Positions 25,919 to 35,037 of a stretch of DNA of 64,000 bases are shown here, one piece after another. The notes beneath the pieces are model-generated. The model ran no database searches, was not told where the DNA came from, and worked only from the letters and a program-made list of their open reading frames with translations. Source of the stretch: Phenylobacterium kunshanense (GTDB lineage Bacteria; Pseudomonadota; Alphaproteobacteria; Caulobacterales; Caulobacteraceae); NCBI RefSeq assembly GCF_003254525.1, contig NZ_QFYS01000003.1, positions 186,001-250,000 on the forward strand, written 5' to 3'. Made by a program: the position numbers and the translations under genes. The number at the start of each line of letters is the position of its first letter. Within the stretch, counting starts at the first letter, position 1.

Positions 25919-25944
25919 GCGGCGCCGGCTGCGGCCGGCGCCGC
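25919..25944 (+). terminator. A-B intergenic hairpin
   Basis: GCGGCGCCGG (25919-25928) and CCGGCGCCGC (25935-25944) form a perfect 10-bp stem with loop CTGCGG. It lies directly after the precursor stop and eight bases before the B start. No U-tract follows, so it is more likely an mRNA stabiliser or attenuator that sets a high precursor-to-maturase ratio. Such hairpins are known between A and B of proteobacterial lasso loci. Confidence 0.7.
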
Positions 25945-25951
25945 TGTCGCC

Positions 25952-26593
25952 ATGACGCTGACCCTTCGCTCCGACGTCCATGCCGCCGTGGTCGATGACG
26001 ACGTCGTCGTCCTCGACATCGGCGCCGACGACTATCTCTGCCTTCCGGGCCTTGCGCCGCTCTGGCGGCTGGCGGTCGACGCCGACGGCCGCGTCGGCGA
26101 CCCCGACCTGTCGGCCCAGCTGCGCGCCGCCGGGCTGCTCGGGACGGACCATACGCGTGTTTCTCGCGCGCCGCTTCCGCTGGCGCATCGCTCGGCCTGC
26201 GACCTTCCCCCCGAGCCCCTGACGTTCCGCGACCGCCTGGCCCTGACCGGCGCGCTCTGGGACGTCCTGCTGCACTATCGCGGTCGCTCGCTGACCCACA
26301 TCCTTCGCCATGTGCGGCGACGCGGGGTTGGGCCGGCCGCTTCGGTGGCGGCCACCGTGCGGCTCAGCGCGACGTTTGCTCACGTGCTGCCCTGGCTGCC
26401 CTTGCCCGCCAAGTGCCTGGTCCGCAGCTTCGCCCTGCTGTGCTTCCTGCAGCGGCGGGGCCAGGACGCCCACTGGTGTTTCGGCGTGCGGACCTGGCCG
26501 TTCTCCGCGCACTGCTGGCTGCAGGTCGGCGATGTCGCCCTCGACGACCATGCCGACCAGCTCCGCGCCTACACGACGATCCATGTCGCCTGA
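25952..26593 (+). CDS. Lasso peptide maturation protease (B)
   Basis: This 213-residue protein should remove the leader peptide with ATP and hand the core to the cyclase. Residues 1-80 look like the fused leader-recognition (RRE, B1-like) part. Residues 90-213 are the transglutaminase-like cysteine protease (B2-like): Cys155 in KCLVRSFALL, His187 in FSAHCWLQVG and Asp in VALDD form the expected catalytic triad. The ATG follows the A-B hairpin, and the stop overlaps the cyclase start by 11 bases. Confidence 0.9.
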   Translation: MTLTLRSDVHAAVVDDDVVVLDIGADDYLCLPGLAPLWRLAVDADGRVGDPDLSAQLRAAGLLGTDHTRVSRAPLPLAHRSACDLPPEPLTFRDRLALTGALWDVLLHYRGRSLTHILRHVRRRGVGPAASVAATVRLSATFAHVLPWLPLPAKCLVRSFALLCFLQRRGQDAHWCFGVRTWPFSAHCWLQVGDVALDDHADQLRAYTTIHVA

Positions 26594-28376
26594 GGCGCCG
26601 CAGATTCTGGCCTTCGCCTGGCCGCGGGAGAGCCCTGACGCCGGCGCAGAGGCGCAGGCCTGGCGCGACGCCCTGCGCGCGCGCGGCTGGAGGGTTCTCG
26701 ATGCGGGCCCTGGGCTCGAAGTCTGGGGCTACGGCCGGCCGCTGGCGGTCAGGCGCCTTCACGCCGGGCTGCTGCTCGTGGGCGAAGCGCACCCCCGTAC
26801 CCCCGGCGCGTCGTGTCCGCAGTTCGACCAGCCCCTGTTGCGCACCGCCCGCGCGCTCGCCGACCACCATTGGGGCGAATACCTGGCCCTTTTGCGCGAG
26901 CCGGGCGCGGACCGGGCCTGGGTCTTCCGCGATCCGTCCGGGGGCCTGGACGCCCTGACCTGGAGGGCCGGGCAGATCGTGGCGGTCGCCAACGAGATCA
27001 CGCACTTGCCGTTCGGGCTGTCGCCGCACGACCTGGCGCTCGACTGGGACGCCATTACCGACTTCGTGCGCCGCCCCCTGGCGAGCCTGGACCGCTGCGG
27101 GCTCGCCGGCTTCCACACGGTGACTCCAGGCGACCTGCATCCGCTGGGCGCGTCGCCGGGGGAGGCCGTACCGATCTGGCGGCCGGCGGCGTTCGCGGGC
27201 AACGCGGCGATGGAGGACGCCGAGGCGCGGCTGCGGGCGGTCGTGGACGAGGTCGTGGACGTGCAGGCGAGGCGCGTCGGTCGGGCTGTCGCCGAAGTGT
27301 CCGGCGGGCTGGACAGCGCCATCGTGGCCATCTCGCTCGCCCGCGCCGCCGACCCAGCCGCCAACCTGATCGGCCTCAACTACTACGGTGACCGGCCCGA
27401 AGGCGACGAACGCCCCTGGGCCCGGGCCGCCTGCGCGGCCGCAGGCCTGCCGCTGGTCGAGGTCGCCAAGCCGGTGGGCGAAGTGGACCTGTCCGATTTC
27501 ACCGACTTCGCGCGGGCGGCGCGCCCCGCGTTCAACGCCCTGGACGGGGACCGCGATCGCCACACCTCGCGCCTGGCCCTGGCGGAGGGGGTGGACGCCG
27601 TCTTCACCGGCAAGGGCGGCGATGCGGTCCTCTTCCAGTCGCCGACGCCGCGCGTGCTGGAGGACTACCGTCTGGCCCATGGCCGGATCCCGTGGGGCGA
27701 CCCCTTTGCCCTCGACGTGGCCCGCTGGCTGCGGCGCTCGGTCTGGTCCGCCCGCCGCGCGGCCCGGCGCTCGTCCGCGCCGGCCTACGGCGCGCGGGCG
27801 GGGATCTGGGGCGCGCGGACCCGCGAGGCGGTGACGACGCCGGCGCATCGCTGGCTCACCGATCTCGACGACATGCCCCCGGCCAAGCGGATGCAGGTGG
27901 AGCTGGTCGCAGCCTCGCAGATGGCGGCGGGACCGTGCCGGCGGACGGCGGTCGCGCAGGTGCGTCATCCGCTGCTGGCGCAGCCGGTCGTCGAGCTGTG
28001 CCTCGCCATTCCGGCCTGGGCGCACGTCGCCGGTGGCCGGGACCGCGCGGTGGCCCGTCGCGCCTTCGCCGACCGTCTGCCCGCCGTCGTCGCCGAGCGG
28101 CGTTCAAAGGGCGCGCTGACGTCGCTCTACAGTCGCCGCACCGCCGCGAGCCTCGCGGTGCTGCGGCCGTTCCTGATCGAGGGCGTGCTGGCCGAGGCCG
28201 GCGTGCTCGATCGCCGCGCCCTGGACGCCGCGCTGCAGCCGGACGCCCTGATCCGCCGGCCGGATGGTGCACGGGTCATGGGGGCGGCGATGGTGGAAGC
28301 CTGGGTGCGGCACTGGCAGGGCCGGGCGCCGGACCTGCGGACCGCGTCACGCGAGCGGCTGCGGTCCCGCGCCTGA
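26583..28376 (+). CDS. Lasso peptide cyclase (C), asparagine synthetase-like
   Basis: This 597-residue enzyme should adenylate the ring Glu side chain and close the macrolactam with Gly1. It has an N-terminal glutaminase-like domain lacking the catalytic N-terminal Cys (MSPEAPQ), so it does not use glutamine. The synthetase domain holds the PP-loop EVSGGLDSAIVA near residue 240 and FTGKGGDAVL. ATG 26583 lies inside the end of the B gene. Its 3' end overlaps the convergent isopeptidase gene by about 100 bases. Confidence 0.9.
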   Translation: MSPEAPQILAFAWPRESPDAGAEAQAWRDALRARGWRVLDAGPGLEVWGYGRPLAVRRLHAGLLLVGEAHPRTPGASCPQFDQPLLRTARALADHHWGEYLALLREPGADRAWVFRDPSGGLDALTWRAGQIVAVANEITHLPFGLSPHDLALDWDAITDFVRRPLASLDRCGLAGFHTVTPGDLHPLGASPGEAVPIWRPAAFAGNAAMEDAEARLRAVVDEVVDVQARRVGRAVAEVSGGLDSAIVAISLARAADPAANLIGLNYYGDRPEGDERPWARAACAAAGLPLVEVAKPVGEVDLSDFTDFARAARPAFNALDGDRDRHTSRLALAEGVDAVFTGKGGDAVLFQSPTPRVLEDYRLAHGRIPWGDPFALDVARWLRRSVWSARRAARRSSAPAYGARAGIWGARTREAVTTPAHRWLTDLDDMPPAKRMQVELVAASQMAAGPCRRTAVAQVRHPLLAQPVVELCLAIPAWAHVAGGRDRAVARRAFADRLPAVVAERRSKGALTSLYSRRTAASLAVLRPFLIEGVLAEAGVLDRRALDAALQPDALIRRPDGARVMGAAMVEAWVRHWQGRAPDLRTASRERLRSRA

Positions 28377-30795
28377 GGTGCTCGTCGAGCCAGGCGAAGG
28401 CGCGGGCGTAGTAGTCGCGGATGTTGCCCGGGCTCGCGAACGCGTGGCCTTCGCCCCAGTAGGTGACCAGCACGGCGTCCTTGTCCTGCCGCTGCAGGCT
28501 GGAGAACATCTCCTGCGCCTGGCCGATCGGGATCGTGTCCAGCTCGCCGTGCACGATCATCAGCGGGGTGCGGATGCGGTCGGCCGTCAGCACCGGGCTG
28601 TTGCGGACATAGCGGTCGGGGTCCGCCCAGGGCGGGGCGCCCATGCCGCCCTGCAGGTCCTCGGTCCAGCCGGCGGCCGCGTAGCTGCCGACTCCGCCCT
28701 GCGGCAGCACCAGGCGCTTCAGCCCATAGTCGCCGTGCATGCTGAAGAGGTCGGCGGGCGCGGCCTGCACGATGGCGGCGGCGAAGCGATCGGTCTGCCC
28801 GAGGACGGCCAGCGCCCCGTAGCCGCCGAAGCTGGCGCCCCATATCCCCAGCCGGTCCGGGTCGAAGGCGTCACGCAGCGCAGGGTCGGCCGCGGCGGCG
28901 TCGACGATGGCGAGCACCTGGTCCGCCAGGCCCGCCGCCGGGCCGTCGGGGCCCGGTGAGCGGGGTAGGCTGGGGATCAGGACGGCGTAGCCCTGGCCGA
29001 CCAGCAGCGTCGGCGTCTCGATCCCGCCGCCGCGCCGGGCGTCCATGTAGTCCGGGAAGGTCGGGTAGGCGGAGCCCGGGTAGGGCCACACGACCAGCGG
29101 CGGTCGAGAGACCGATGCGGCGGGCCGCATCAGCCAGCTGGTGAGGTGCTCCCCGCGAGGTCCTCGGTGGTGGACCGCCGCGATCCGCAGCGGATCGACG
29201 TCGCTGAGGCGCCCGTTGATCGCCGAGATCGATACCTCGGGCGCGCCCGGCCGTACCCAGCTCAGCACCTCCGGACCGTCGTCGTGTGGGGTTCGGACGA
29301 CGGCGCCGGAGGGCCCGGCGGCCAGGACCTGGGCGCCGGCCGCCAGCGCGACCCCCGCCCGGCCGGCGCCGAGGTGGAGCTGCGGGCCCGACGTCCCCTG
29401 CAGCGCCACCGAGACCTGATCGGCCGCGCGGGGGGAGAGCTCCGCGCGCGGGCGCAGCCCCACCGCGGCGGGGGCGACCAGGCGGATGGCGGGCGCGCTG
29501 CCGCTCCAGGCGGGATGCGCGCCCGCCCGATCCACGCGCCAGAGCCGCCCGCCACTCACCAGCCAAAGCGCCTCCCGCCACAGGATCGCCGGGTCGCCGG
29601 CCGGCGCCGGGATCGCGTGGGTCAGGTTGCGGGTGCGATCGCCGGCCAGGCGGAACCAGTCCGCCCGGCCGGCGCCGACGGCCCCGACCGGCCGGGCAAA
29701 GACGATCGGGTCGCGTCCCAGCCAGCCGGCCCGCACCACCGCGGGCCGGCCCGACACCACAGGCCTCAGATCCTGGCCGACGGGGCGGGCGGCGGCGGCG
29801 GCGGCGTCCACACGGAGCAGCGCCCCGCCTGTCCACGGTGCGTCCGCCTGTCGCGCGAAGATCAGGAGTTCGTCGGACGTCGGCGACCAGCGGAGCAGCT
29901 GGCCGAGGACGTCCCAGGCGCGGTCCAGCGCGCGGCCGTCTCCCGTGGCGAGGTCGACCAGCGTCAGCCCCGTACGCGTCGTCTCGACGCCCCAGGCGCC
30001 CTGGACCGGGCGGCCGGGGTCAAGCGGGATGTCCTCGCCTTCGGTCAGCAGGGCGGCGCGCCGACCGTCGGGAGAGACCTCGAAGTCGGCGAAGGCGCCG
30101 CTGGCCAGCCGGCGCACGTCGCCCGTCTTGAGATCGATACGGAGCAGGTCGCGGCCCGGACTGCGGGGCCGAAGGGTCCGATAGCGTCCGCTGCCCACCG
30201 CCGTGACGCTGGTCTCGCCGGTGGCGGCGCGGGCGCGTTGGGCGGCCAGCTCCAGCGGATAGCGCCGCAGGCGCAACTCCAGCGGCGCCGAGGCCGGATC
30301 GGGGAGGGCGAGAACGACCAGGGTCTGGGCGTCCTGCCAGGCGACCGCGCGGCCCGTGGCGGTGAGCAGGGGCGCGACGTTCAGCCAGCGGGTGGCGCCC
30401 GTCGCGGCCTCCGCCACGCCCAACTCCCAGCGTCCCGCCTTCAGGCGGAAGACCGCCGCGCGGTCGCCGCAGGGCGAGACCGGTCCCAGCGCATAGCCGA
30501 CCCCCGGTTCGCGCGGCACGAGGGGCCGAAGCTGTGCGGGCGCGCTGAGCGGCGCGACCTGCAGCCGGGTCCGGAACAGGTCTGTGCGGCTGTCGTAGTC
30601 GAAACGCGCGGCCGAGGCGTACGGACCCTGCGCCTCCACGAACAGCCAGCGTTCGGCGAGCTCGACCCGCCCGAACGCCTCGCGCTGCAGGACGTCCTCC
30701 ACGGTGAGCGCCCGGCCCAGCGCGACGTGCGCGCAGGCGAGCGCCATCAGAGCCGCCGCGGCCAGCAGGCCGCAGCGCCGACGGGGCGTGCGCAT
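28276..30795 (-). CDS. Lasso peptide isopeptidase (E), S9 prolyl oligopeptidase family
   Basis: This 839-residue secreted hydrolase has an N-terminal signal peptide (LLAAAALMALACAHVALG), a long beta-propeller-like region and a C-terminal alpha/beta hydrolase domain. Ser655 lies in GASFGGYG, Asp753 in HGELDTIPI and His784 in GEGHAFASPGN; these form the catalytic triad. Family members linearise their cognate lasso peptide by cutting the isopeptide bond. ATG 30795 overlaps the stop of the TonB receptor gene. The last ~35 residues are a Pro-rich tail running antisense into the cyclase gene, possibly read beyond the functional end. Confidence 0.88.
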   Translation of the reverse strand: MRTPRRRCGLLAAAALMALACAHVALGRALTVEDVLQREAFGRVELAERWLFVEAQGPYASAARFDYDSRTDLFRTRLQVAPLSAPAQLRPLVPREPGVGYALGPVSPCGDRAAVFRLKAGRWELGVAEAATGATRWLNVAPLLTATGRAVAWQDAQTLVVLALPDPASAPLELRLRRYPLELAAQRARAATGETSVTAVGSGRYRTLRPRSPGRDLLRIDLKTGDVRRLASGAFADFEVSPDGRRAALLTEGEDIPLDPGRPVQGAWGVETTRTGLTLVDLATGDGRALDRAWDVLGQLLRWSPTSDELLIFARQADAPWTGGALLRVDAAAAAARPVGQDLRPVVSGRPAVVRAGWLGRDPIVFARPVGAVGAGRADWFRLAGDRTRNLTHAIPAPAGDPAILWREALWLVSGGRLWRVDRAGAHPAWSGSAPAIRLVAPAAVGLRPRAELSPRAADQVSVALQGTSGPQLHLGAGRAGVALAAGAQVLAAGPSGAVVRTPHDDGPEVLSWVRPGAPEVSISAINGRLSDVDPLRIAAVHHRGPRGEHLTSWLMRPAASVSRPPLVVWPYPGSAYPTFPDYMDARRGGGIETPTLLVGQGYAVLIPSLPRSPGPDGPAAGLADQVLAIVDAAAADPALRDAFDPDRLGIWGASFGGYGALAVLGQTDRFAAAIVQAAPADLFSMHGDYGLKRLVLPQGGVGSYAAAGWTEDLQGGMGAPPWADPDRYVRNSPVLTADRIRTPLMIVHGELDTIPIGQAQEMFSSLQRQDKDAVLVTYWGEGHAFASPGNIRDYYARAFAWLDEHLRRGTAAARVTRSAGPAPGPASAAPRLPPSPPP

Positions 30796-33700
30796 CACCA
30801 GCTCTTGGTGAGCTGGATCGAGAGGAAGCGGCCGATGACGTCGGCCGTGGCCGGGTCGAAGCCGAAGCCGGAAGGGTTGTCGTAGAAGGGGGGCTTCTGG
30901 TCGAAGGCGTTGCGCAGGCCCACGAGAACGCCGGCGCCCTCCCAGCGTGTCCCCGCCGGACCCGTCCAGCGGACCTGCAGGTCGAGGGTGGTCTGGCCGG
31001 AGATCTTCGAACCCAGGGCGTCCTCGAACCCGCTGAGCCGGTTCACCGCAACCCCGAACGCAAAGGCGTCGCGGCTCCAGTCGGCAGTGGCGCGGGCCCG
31101 GAACCGGGCCGGCACGCCAGGCTGGCCGAGCAGTTCGACGAAGTCGGCCGCCGGGGTCACCGCCTGTTGGTAGTCGAGCAGGCGCGAGGCGTTGAGGCCG
31201 AGGCTGAGGCGGCCGCCGGCGAGGTCGGCCGCATAGGTGGCCTGCAGGTCCACGCCCCGCACCGTCAGCCCGGCCGTGTTGACGAAGCGCATGTCGACGA
31301 CGGCGCCGTATTCGGTGGGCGGGAAGACGCCCTGTGCGGTGGTGGTGATGGGCTCTGCGAGGAGCGCGGTGATATAGTCGAGGTCGGCGGGGTTGGTGGC
31401 GGGCGAGATCCGTCGCACGAACGGCGTCAACCGCGGATCGGTCAGCGCCACCGTGCGGTTGGTGAAGGCCGGCCGGTCGATGCGGTTCTCGAACTTGGTG
31501 CTGAACCCGTTGAGGGAGAGGCGCAGGCCCGGCATGGACGGCGGAGACCAGTCGACTCCCACCGTCACGGTCTTGGCTGTCTCGGGGCCGAGGTCGGGAT
31601 TGCCGCCCTGCGGCGCCAGGGTGAGGATGCGCGCCGGCCCATCCGCGAGCCGGACGGGGCCGTTGCTGCGCGAGTCCGCCAGCTCCTGCAGGGCCGGGGC
31701 GCGGTAGGACTCGCCGTAGGTGGCGCGGACGAGGACGCCTTCGGCCGGGGTCCATTGCAGGCTGACCCGCGGGTTCACGGTGGACCCGAAGTCGCTGTAG
31801 CGCTCGGCGCGCACCGCCCCGGAGAGTTCGAGCGCCTCGATCCCGCGGACGCGGTTGCCGGCGCCGATGAGCGGCACGCGGGCTTCGGCGTAGAGCGCCG
31901 TCACCGTACGGTCGGTGGAGAGGCCCTCGATAGCGCGGGGCGCCGCCGTGGAGGTGTAACCGGAGCCCGCGCGGACGAAGGTCTCGCGGCGGACCTGGGC
32001 GCCCAGCGCCAGCTTCAGGTCGCCGGCCGGCAGCACCAGCACCGTGCCGTCGGCCTGCAGGTTCGCGGAATAGACCCGGCTGCGGAAGCGGGTCTTGTTG
32101 AAGCCCGAGCCGATCGCGGCCAGGACGGCCGGCGTGTTGGCGGGTTGGCCCGCGTAGGGATTGAAGAAGCCGTCGCGCCGGGCGCTGTAGGCCGTGCCCG
32201 GATTGTCGGCGCTGTTGCCGAGGGCCTCCGACAGGATCAGCGCGTGCAGTGCGCCGGTGGTGGTCCCTTCGATGATCTCCTGCGCGAAGGCGCCGTAGCC
32301 TCCGCCCCGCCAATCCCCGAACAGGCGACCCTCGGCGCCCACGGTTCCGGAGAGGCTCTCCGTGGTGGCGCGGATCTCCGGGTTGGGAAGCTCGGCGAAG
32401 GCGTACTGGATCTGGTTGGAGGCCGCCCCGTTCGGCGAGACGAAGAACGGGTTGTTGCGGCCGACCGACAAGGTCGAGATCAGCCCCGAACCCGTGACCT
32501 TGGCGCTGCGGAAGCTGTGGCGGAGGTCCCCGGACAGCTCGACGTCGGGGGAGACATCCTGGCGCCAGGCGAGGTAGGCGCTGGAGCGCCGCTGACTTGG
32601 GAGCAGGTCGACGCCCTGGTTCTGCTCGTAGCGATTGACGGTGCCGGCCGCGAAATCGGCGGCCTTGAGGCCGGTCCCCGGCTGTCCGGCCGGGATCGCC
32701 CAGAACGGGACGCTCGCCGCCGTCGCGGGATCGGTCCGCAGGACGTTGCCCGGGAAGCTGAAGGTGTCCCGGCGGTCCGCCCCGCCTTGGCTCCGGAAGT
32801 CCGAGGTGGCGGCGAAGCCCCGGTCGTCCGCCGACAACGCCTCGCGGCGGTAGAGTTCGAAGGCCGCCAGGATGTTGCCCGAGCCCCAGTCGCGGCCGAT
32901 CACCCCGCCGACCAGACCCTCGCGCGGCTCTCCCGCGGTCCCGACCCCGCCCCGGACGCGCAGTTCGCCGCCGTCCAGGTTGCGGCGCAGGATGACGTTG
33001 ACGACGCCGCCCACGGCGTCGGACCCGTAGAGCGCCGAGGCCCCGTCGAGCAGGACCTCGACGCGCTCGACGGCGATGGACGGCAGGCCTGAGAGGTCCG
33101 CGAAGTCGCCCTTGTTGCCGGATCCGGCCATGCGACGGCCGTTGAGGAGCACCAGCGTGGCGTCGCTGCCCAGGCCCCGCAGATTGACGCTCGAGCCGTA
33201 GCCCGAGTTGGTGCCGAGCGGGTCCGCGCGCGTCGTCACCGTCCCTTCGGTGGACTGGCCGGCGAAGTTCTGCGGCAGCACCTGCAGGGCGGCGGCCACC
33301 GTCGCATGTCCGGAGCGCTCGAGCGCTTCCCGATCGAGGAGGATCACCGGCGCTGCCGGGCTGCCGCCGCGTATGTGGGTGCCGGTGACGCGTACCTCCT
33401 CGAGCAGAGCCGGCGGCGGCCGCGGAGCGGGCTCGGCCGGGGCCGTGGCGAGGGCAGCCGAGGATTGCGCGGCGGGCGGCGGACCGTCGCCGTCACCGCC
33501 GAAAGCGGCGGCGGCGCGGGCTCTCGGTCCGGCCTGCGGCGGCGCCGGACGCCGCGGCTTGAGGACGACGACGCGGGGCGAAGTTCGACGGGCCTCGATC
33601 TCCTGCGTCGCCAGCAGTCGCCGCAGCGCCTCTTCGGTGGTGAAGCGCCCGGAGAGGGCCGGCGCGGTGCGGCCGGTCACGAGCTCCGGCGGGAAGAGGA

Positions 33701-33878
33701 GTTGGTCGCCGGTCTGGGTGGAAAGGGTCCCGAGCGCCTGCTCCAGCGGGCCGGCGGGGATGCTGATCGGCTTCGGGCCCGCCGCCAAGGCGGGCGTCGC
33801 CGCGACGGCGAGGACGCTCGTCGCCAGGGACCCCAACAGAACGCGGCGCAGACTCCGACCCAACGCAACCCGTCGCAT
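30795..33878 (-). CDS. TonB-dependent receptor with STN signalling domain
   Basis: This 1027-residue outer-membrane receptor has a signal peptide (VLAVAATPALA) and a secretin/TonB N-terminal domain at about 38-110 (IPAGPLEQALGTLSTQTGDQLL). A linker with Pro/Ala follows, then the plug (EEVRVTGTHIRGG, GLGSDATLVLLNGRRMAGSG) and a 22-strand barrel ending FLSIQLTKSW with the terminal Trp. It should take up the lasso peptide or a similar ligand and signal inward through FecR and the ECF sigma factor. It is coupled to the isopeptidase gene by overlap. It may control expression of the whole uptake/cleavage set. Confidence 0.9.
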   Translation of the reverse strand: MRRVALGRSLRRVLLGSLATSVLAVAATPALAAGPKPISIPAGPLEQALGTLSTQTGDQLLFPPELVTGRTAPALSGRFTTEEALRRLLATQEIEARRTSPRVVVLKPRRPAPPQAGPRARAAAAFGGDGDGPPPAAQSSAALATAPAEPAPRPPPALLEEVRVTGTHIRGGSPAAPVILLDREALERSGHATVAAALQVLPQNFAGQSTEGTVTTRADPLGTNSGYGSSVNLRGLGSDATLVLLNGRRMAGSGNKGDFADLSGLPSIAVERVEVLLDGASALYGSDAVGGVVNVILRRNLDGGELRVRGGVGTAGEPREGLVGGVIGRDWGSGNILAAFELYRREALSADDRGFAATSDFRSQGGADRRDTFSFPGNVLRTDPATAASVPFWAIPAGQPGTGLKAADFAAGTVNRYEQNQGVDLLPSQRRSSAYLAWRQDVSPDVELSGDLRHSFRSAKVTGSGLISTLSVGRNNPFFVSPNGAASNQIQYAFAELPNPEIRATTESLSGTVGAEGRLFGDWRGGGYGAFAQEIIEGTTTGALHALILSEALGNSADNPGTAYSARRDGFFNPYAGQPANTPAVLAAIGSGFNKTRFRSRVYSANLQADGTVLVLPAGDLKLALGAQVRRETFVRAGSGYTSTAAPRAIEGLSTDRTVTALYAEARVPLIGAGNRVRGIEALELSGAVRAERYSDFGSTVNPRVSLQWTPAEGVLVRATYGESYRAPALQELADSRSNGPVRLADGPARILTLAPQGGNPDLGPETAKTVTVGVDWSPPSMPGLRLSLNGFSTKFENRIDRPAFTNRTVALTDPRLTPFVRRISPATNPADLDYITALLAEPITTTAQGVFPPTEYGAVVDMRFVNTAGLTVRGVDLQATYAADLAGGRLSLGLNASRLLDYQQAVTPAADFVELLGQPGVPARFRARATADWSRDAFAFGVAVNRLSGFEDALGSKISGQTTLDLQVRWTGPAGTRWEGAGVLVGLRNAFDQKPPFYDNPSGFGFDPATADVIGRFLSIQLTKSW

Positions 33879-34004
33879 GCAAGCTTCCCCCGCGGGCCGC
33901 GGTCGAGCCGGTCACGTCAACCGGGCTTTCTGACGTCGCAGTCCGTCAGGCGCGGGAGACGTGAAGCGGCGGGATGGACCCTACCGGGGGACGAAAAAAA
34001 TCTG

Positions 34005-35027
34005 TCACGCGCCAGGACCGGCCTGGGGACCGGAGGTGGCCGCCGCCCCGGGGGCGAGCTTCCAGGACCCGCCCTGGCCACGGCTGAGGCTGAGGTCGAA
34101 CAGCTCCGCCACGCCGCGGGCGAATGACTCGGAATCGCCGACGTCGAAGAAGCCGCTGACCGGGCGCTCCGCCAGGCCGGGGCCGGCGAGCTCGACCTTG
34201 CGGTCGCTGTAGCGGTTGACCTCGGCGACGGCGGCGGCCAGCGGCGTCTCGCGGAAGACGAGGCGGCCGGTCGTCCAGCTGGTGGTGCGGGCCGCATCCG
34301 TGGCGACCTTGCGGATCGCGCCCTTCGCGGACACCAGGGCTTCCTGGTTGGGCGCGAGCACGACGGCGCCCTGGCCCGCCTCGGGGCTGACCTGGACGGC
34401 GCCCTGCAGCAGCGTCACGCGCACGCCGCCGTCCTGGCGGCGCACGTCGAACTTGGTGCCCAGCGCGCGGATGCGGGCGCCGTCGGCCTCGACGACGAAG
34501 GGGCGCGCGGCGTCGTGGGCGACGTCGAAGAAGGCTTCGCCTTTGGCGAGGACGAGGCGGCGTTCGCCGTCGCGGAAGGCGACCTTCACCTTGCTGTCCA
34601 CATTGAGGTGCACCCGGCTGCCGTCTTCCAGGCGGACCACCTTCTGCTCGACGGCGTCGGTGGCGTAGGCGGGCTCCAGCTGCTGGACCGCCAGTATCGT
34701 CCCGCCGGCCGCGGCCAGGCCGGCCAGGGTGAGGCCGCCGGCGAGGCGGGGGCCCCTCAGCCAGGCGCGCCAGCCGGACCGGCGCTTGCCGCGGTCCAGG
34801 GCGTCCTGGGTCATGCGCAGGATCTCGGGGTCGGCGGCGTGGCGGCCCGACGCATCCCAGAAGGCCTCGGCTTCCTCGTAGGCGGCGTCGTTGACGGGGT
34901 CGTCCCGCCAGTCGCGGAATTCCCGGACGGTCTGGGTGGAGATCGAATGGTTGCCGAGGCGGGCCAGCCACTCGGCGGCCTCCTCCTGGGCGCGCGTGGG
35001 CCTAGGCTTCGGTTGGGGATCGCTCAT
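34005..35027 (-). CDS. FecR-type anti-sigma regulator
   Basis: This 340-residue protein has an N-terminal cytosolic DUF4880-like region (EEAAEWLARLGN, REFRDWRDDPVNDAAY), a transmembrane helix at about 95-113 (LAGGLTLAGLAAAGGTILAV), the periplasmic FecR domain (LEDGSRVHLNVDSKVKVAF, LVLAKGEAFFDVAHD) and a C-terminal domain that touches the receptor STN. It relays ligand binding from the TonB receptor to the sigma factor. It lies 10 bases after the sigma gene, with the receptor 126 bases further on. Confidence 0.92.
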   Translation of the reverse strand: MSDPQPKPRPTRAQEEAAEWLARLGNHSISTQTVREFRDWRDDPVNDAAYEEAEAFWDASGRHAADPEILRMTQDALDRGKRRSGWRAWLRGPRLAGGLTLAGLAAAGGTILAVQQLEPAYATDAVEQKVVRLEDGSRVHLNVDSKVKVAFRDGERRLVLAKGEAFFDVAHDAARPFVVEADGARIRALGTKFDVRRQDGGVRVTLLQGAVQVSPEAGQGAVVLAPNQEALVSAKGAIRKVATDAARTTSWTTGRLVFRETPLAAAVAEVNRYSDRKVELAGPGLAERPVSGFFDVGDSESFARGVAELFDLSLSRGQGGSWKLAPGAAATSGPQAGPGA

Positions 35028-35037
35028 GCGTCGTCGC

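Noticed and set aside
28871-29836. Long Arg/Gly-rich frame inside the isopeptidase gene
   Set aside because: Shadow frame of GC-rich coding DNA; the S9 protein reads cleanly in the other frame.
31167-33092. 641-residue plus-strand frame opposite the TonB receptor
   Set aside because: Antisense shadow; no motifs and the receptor frame is complete with plug and barrel.
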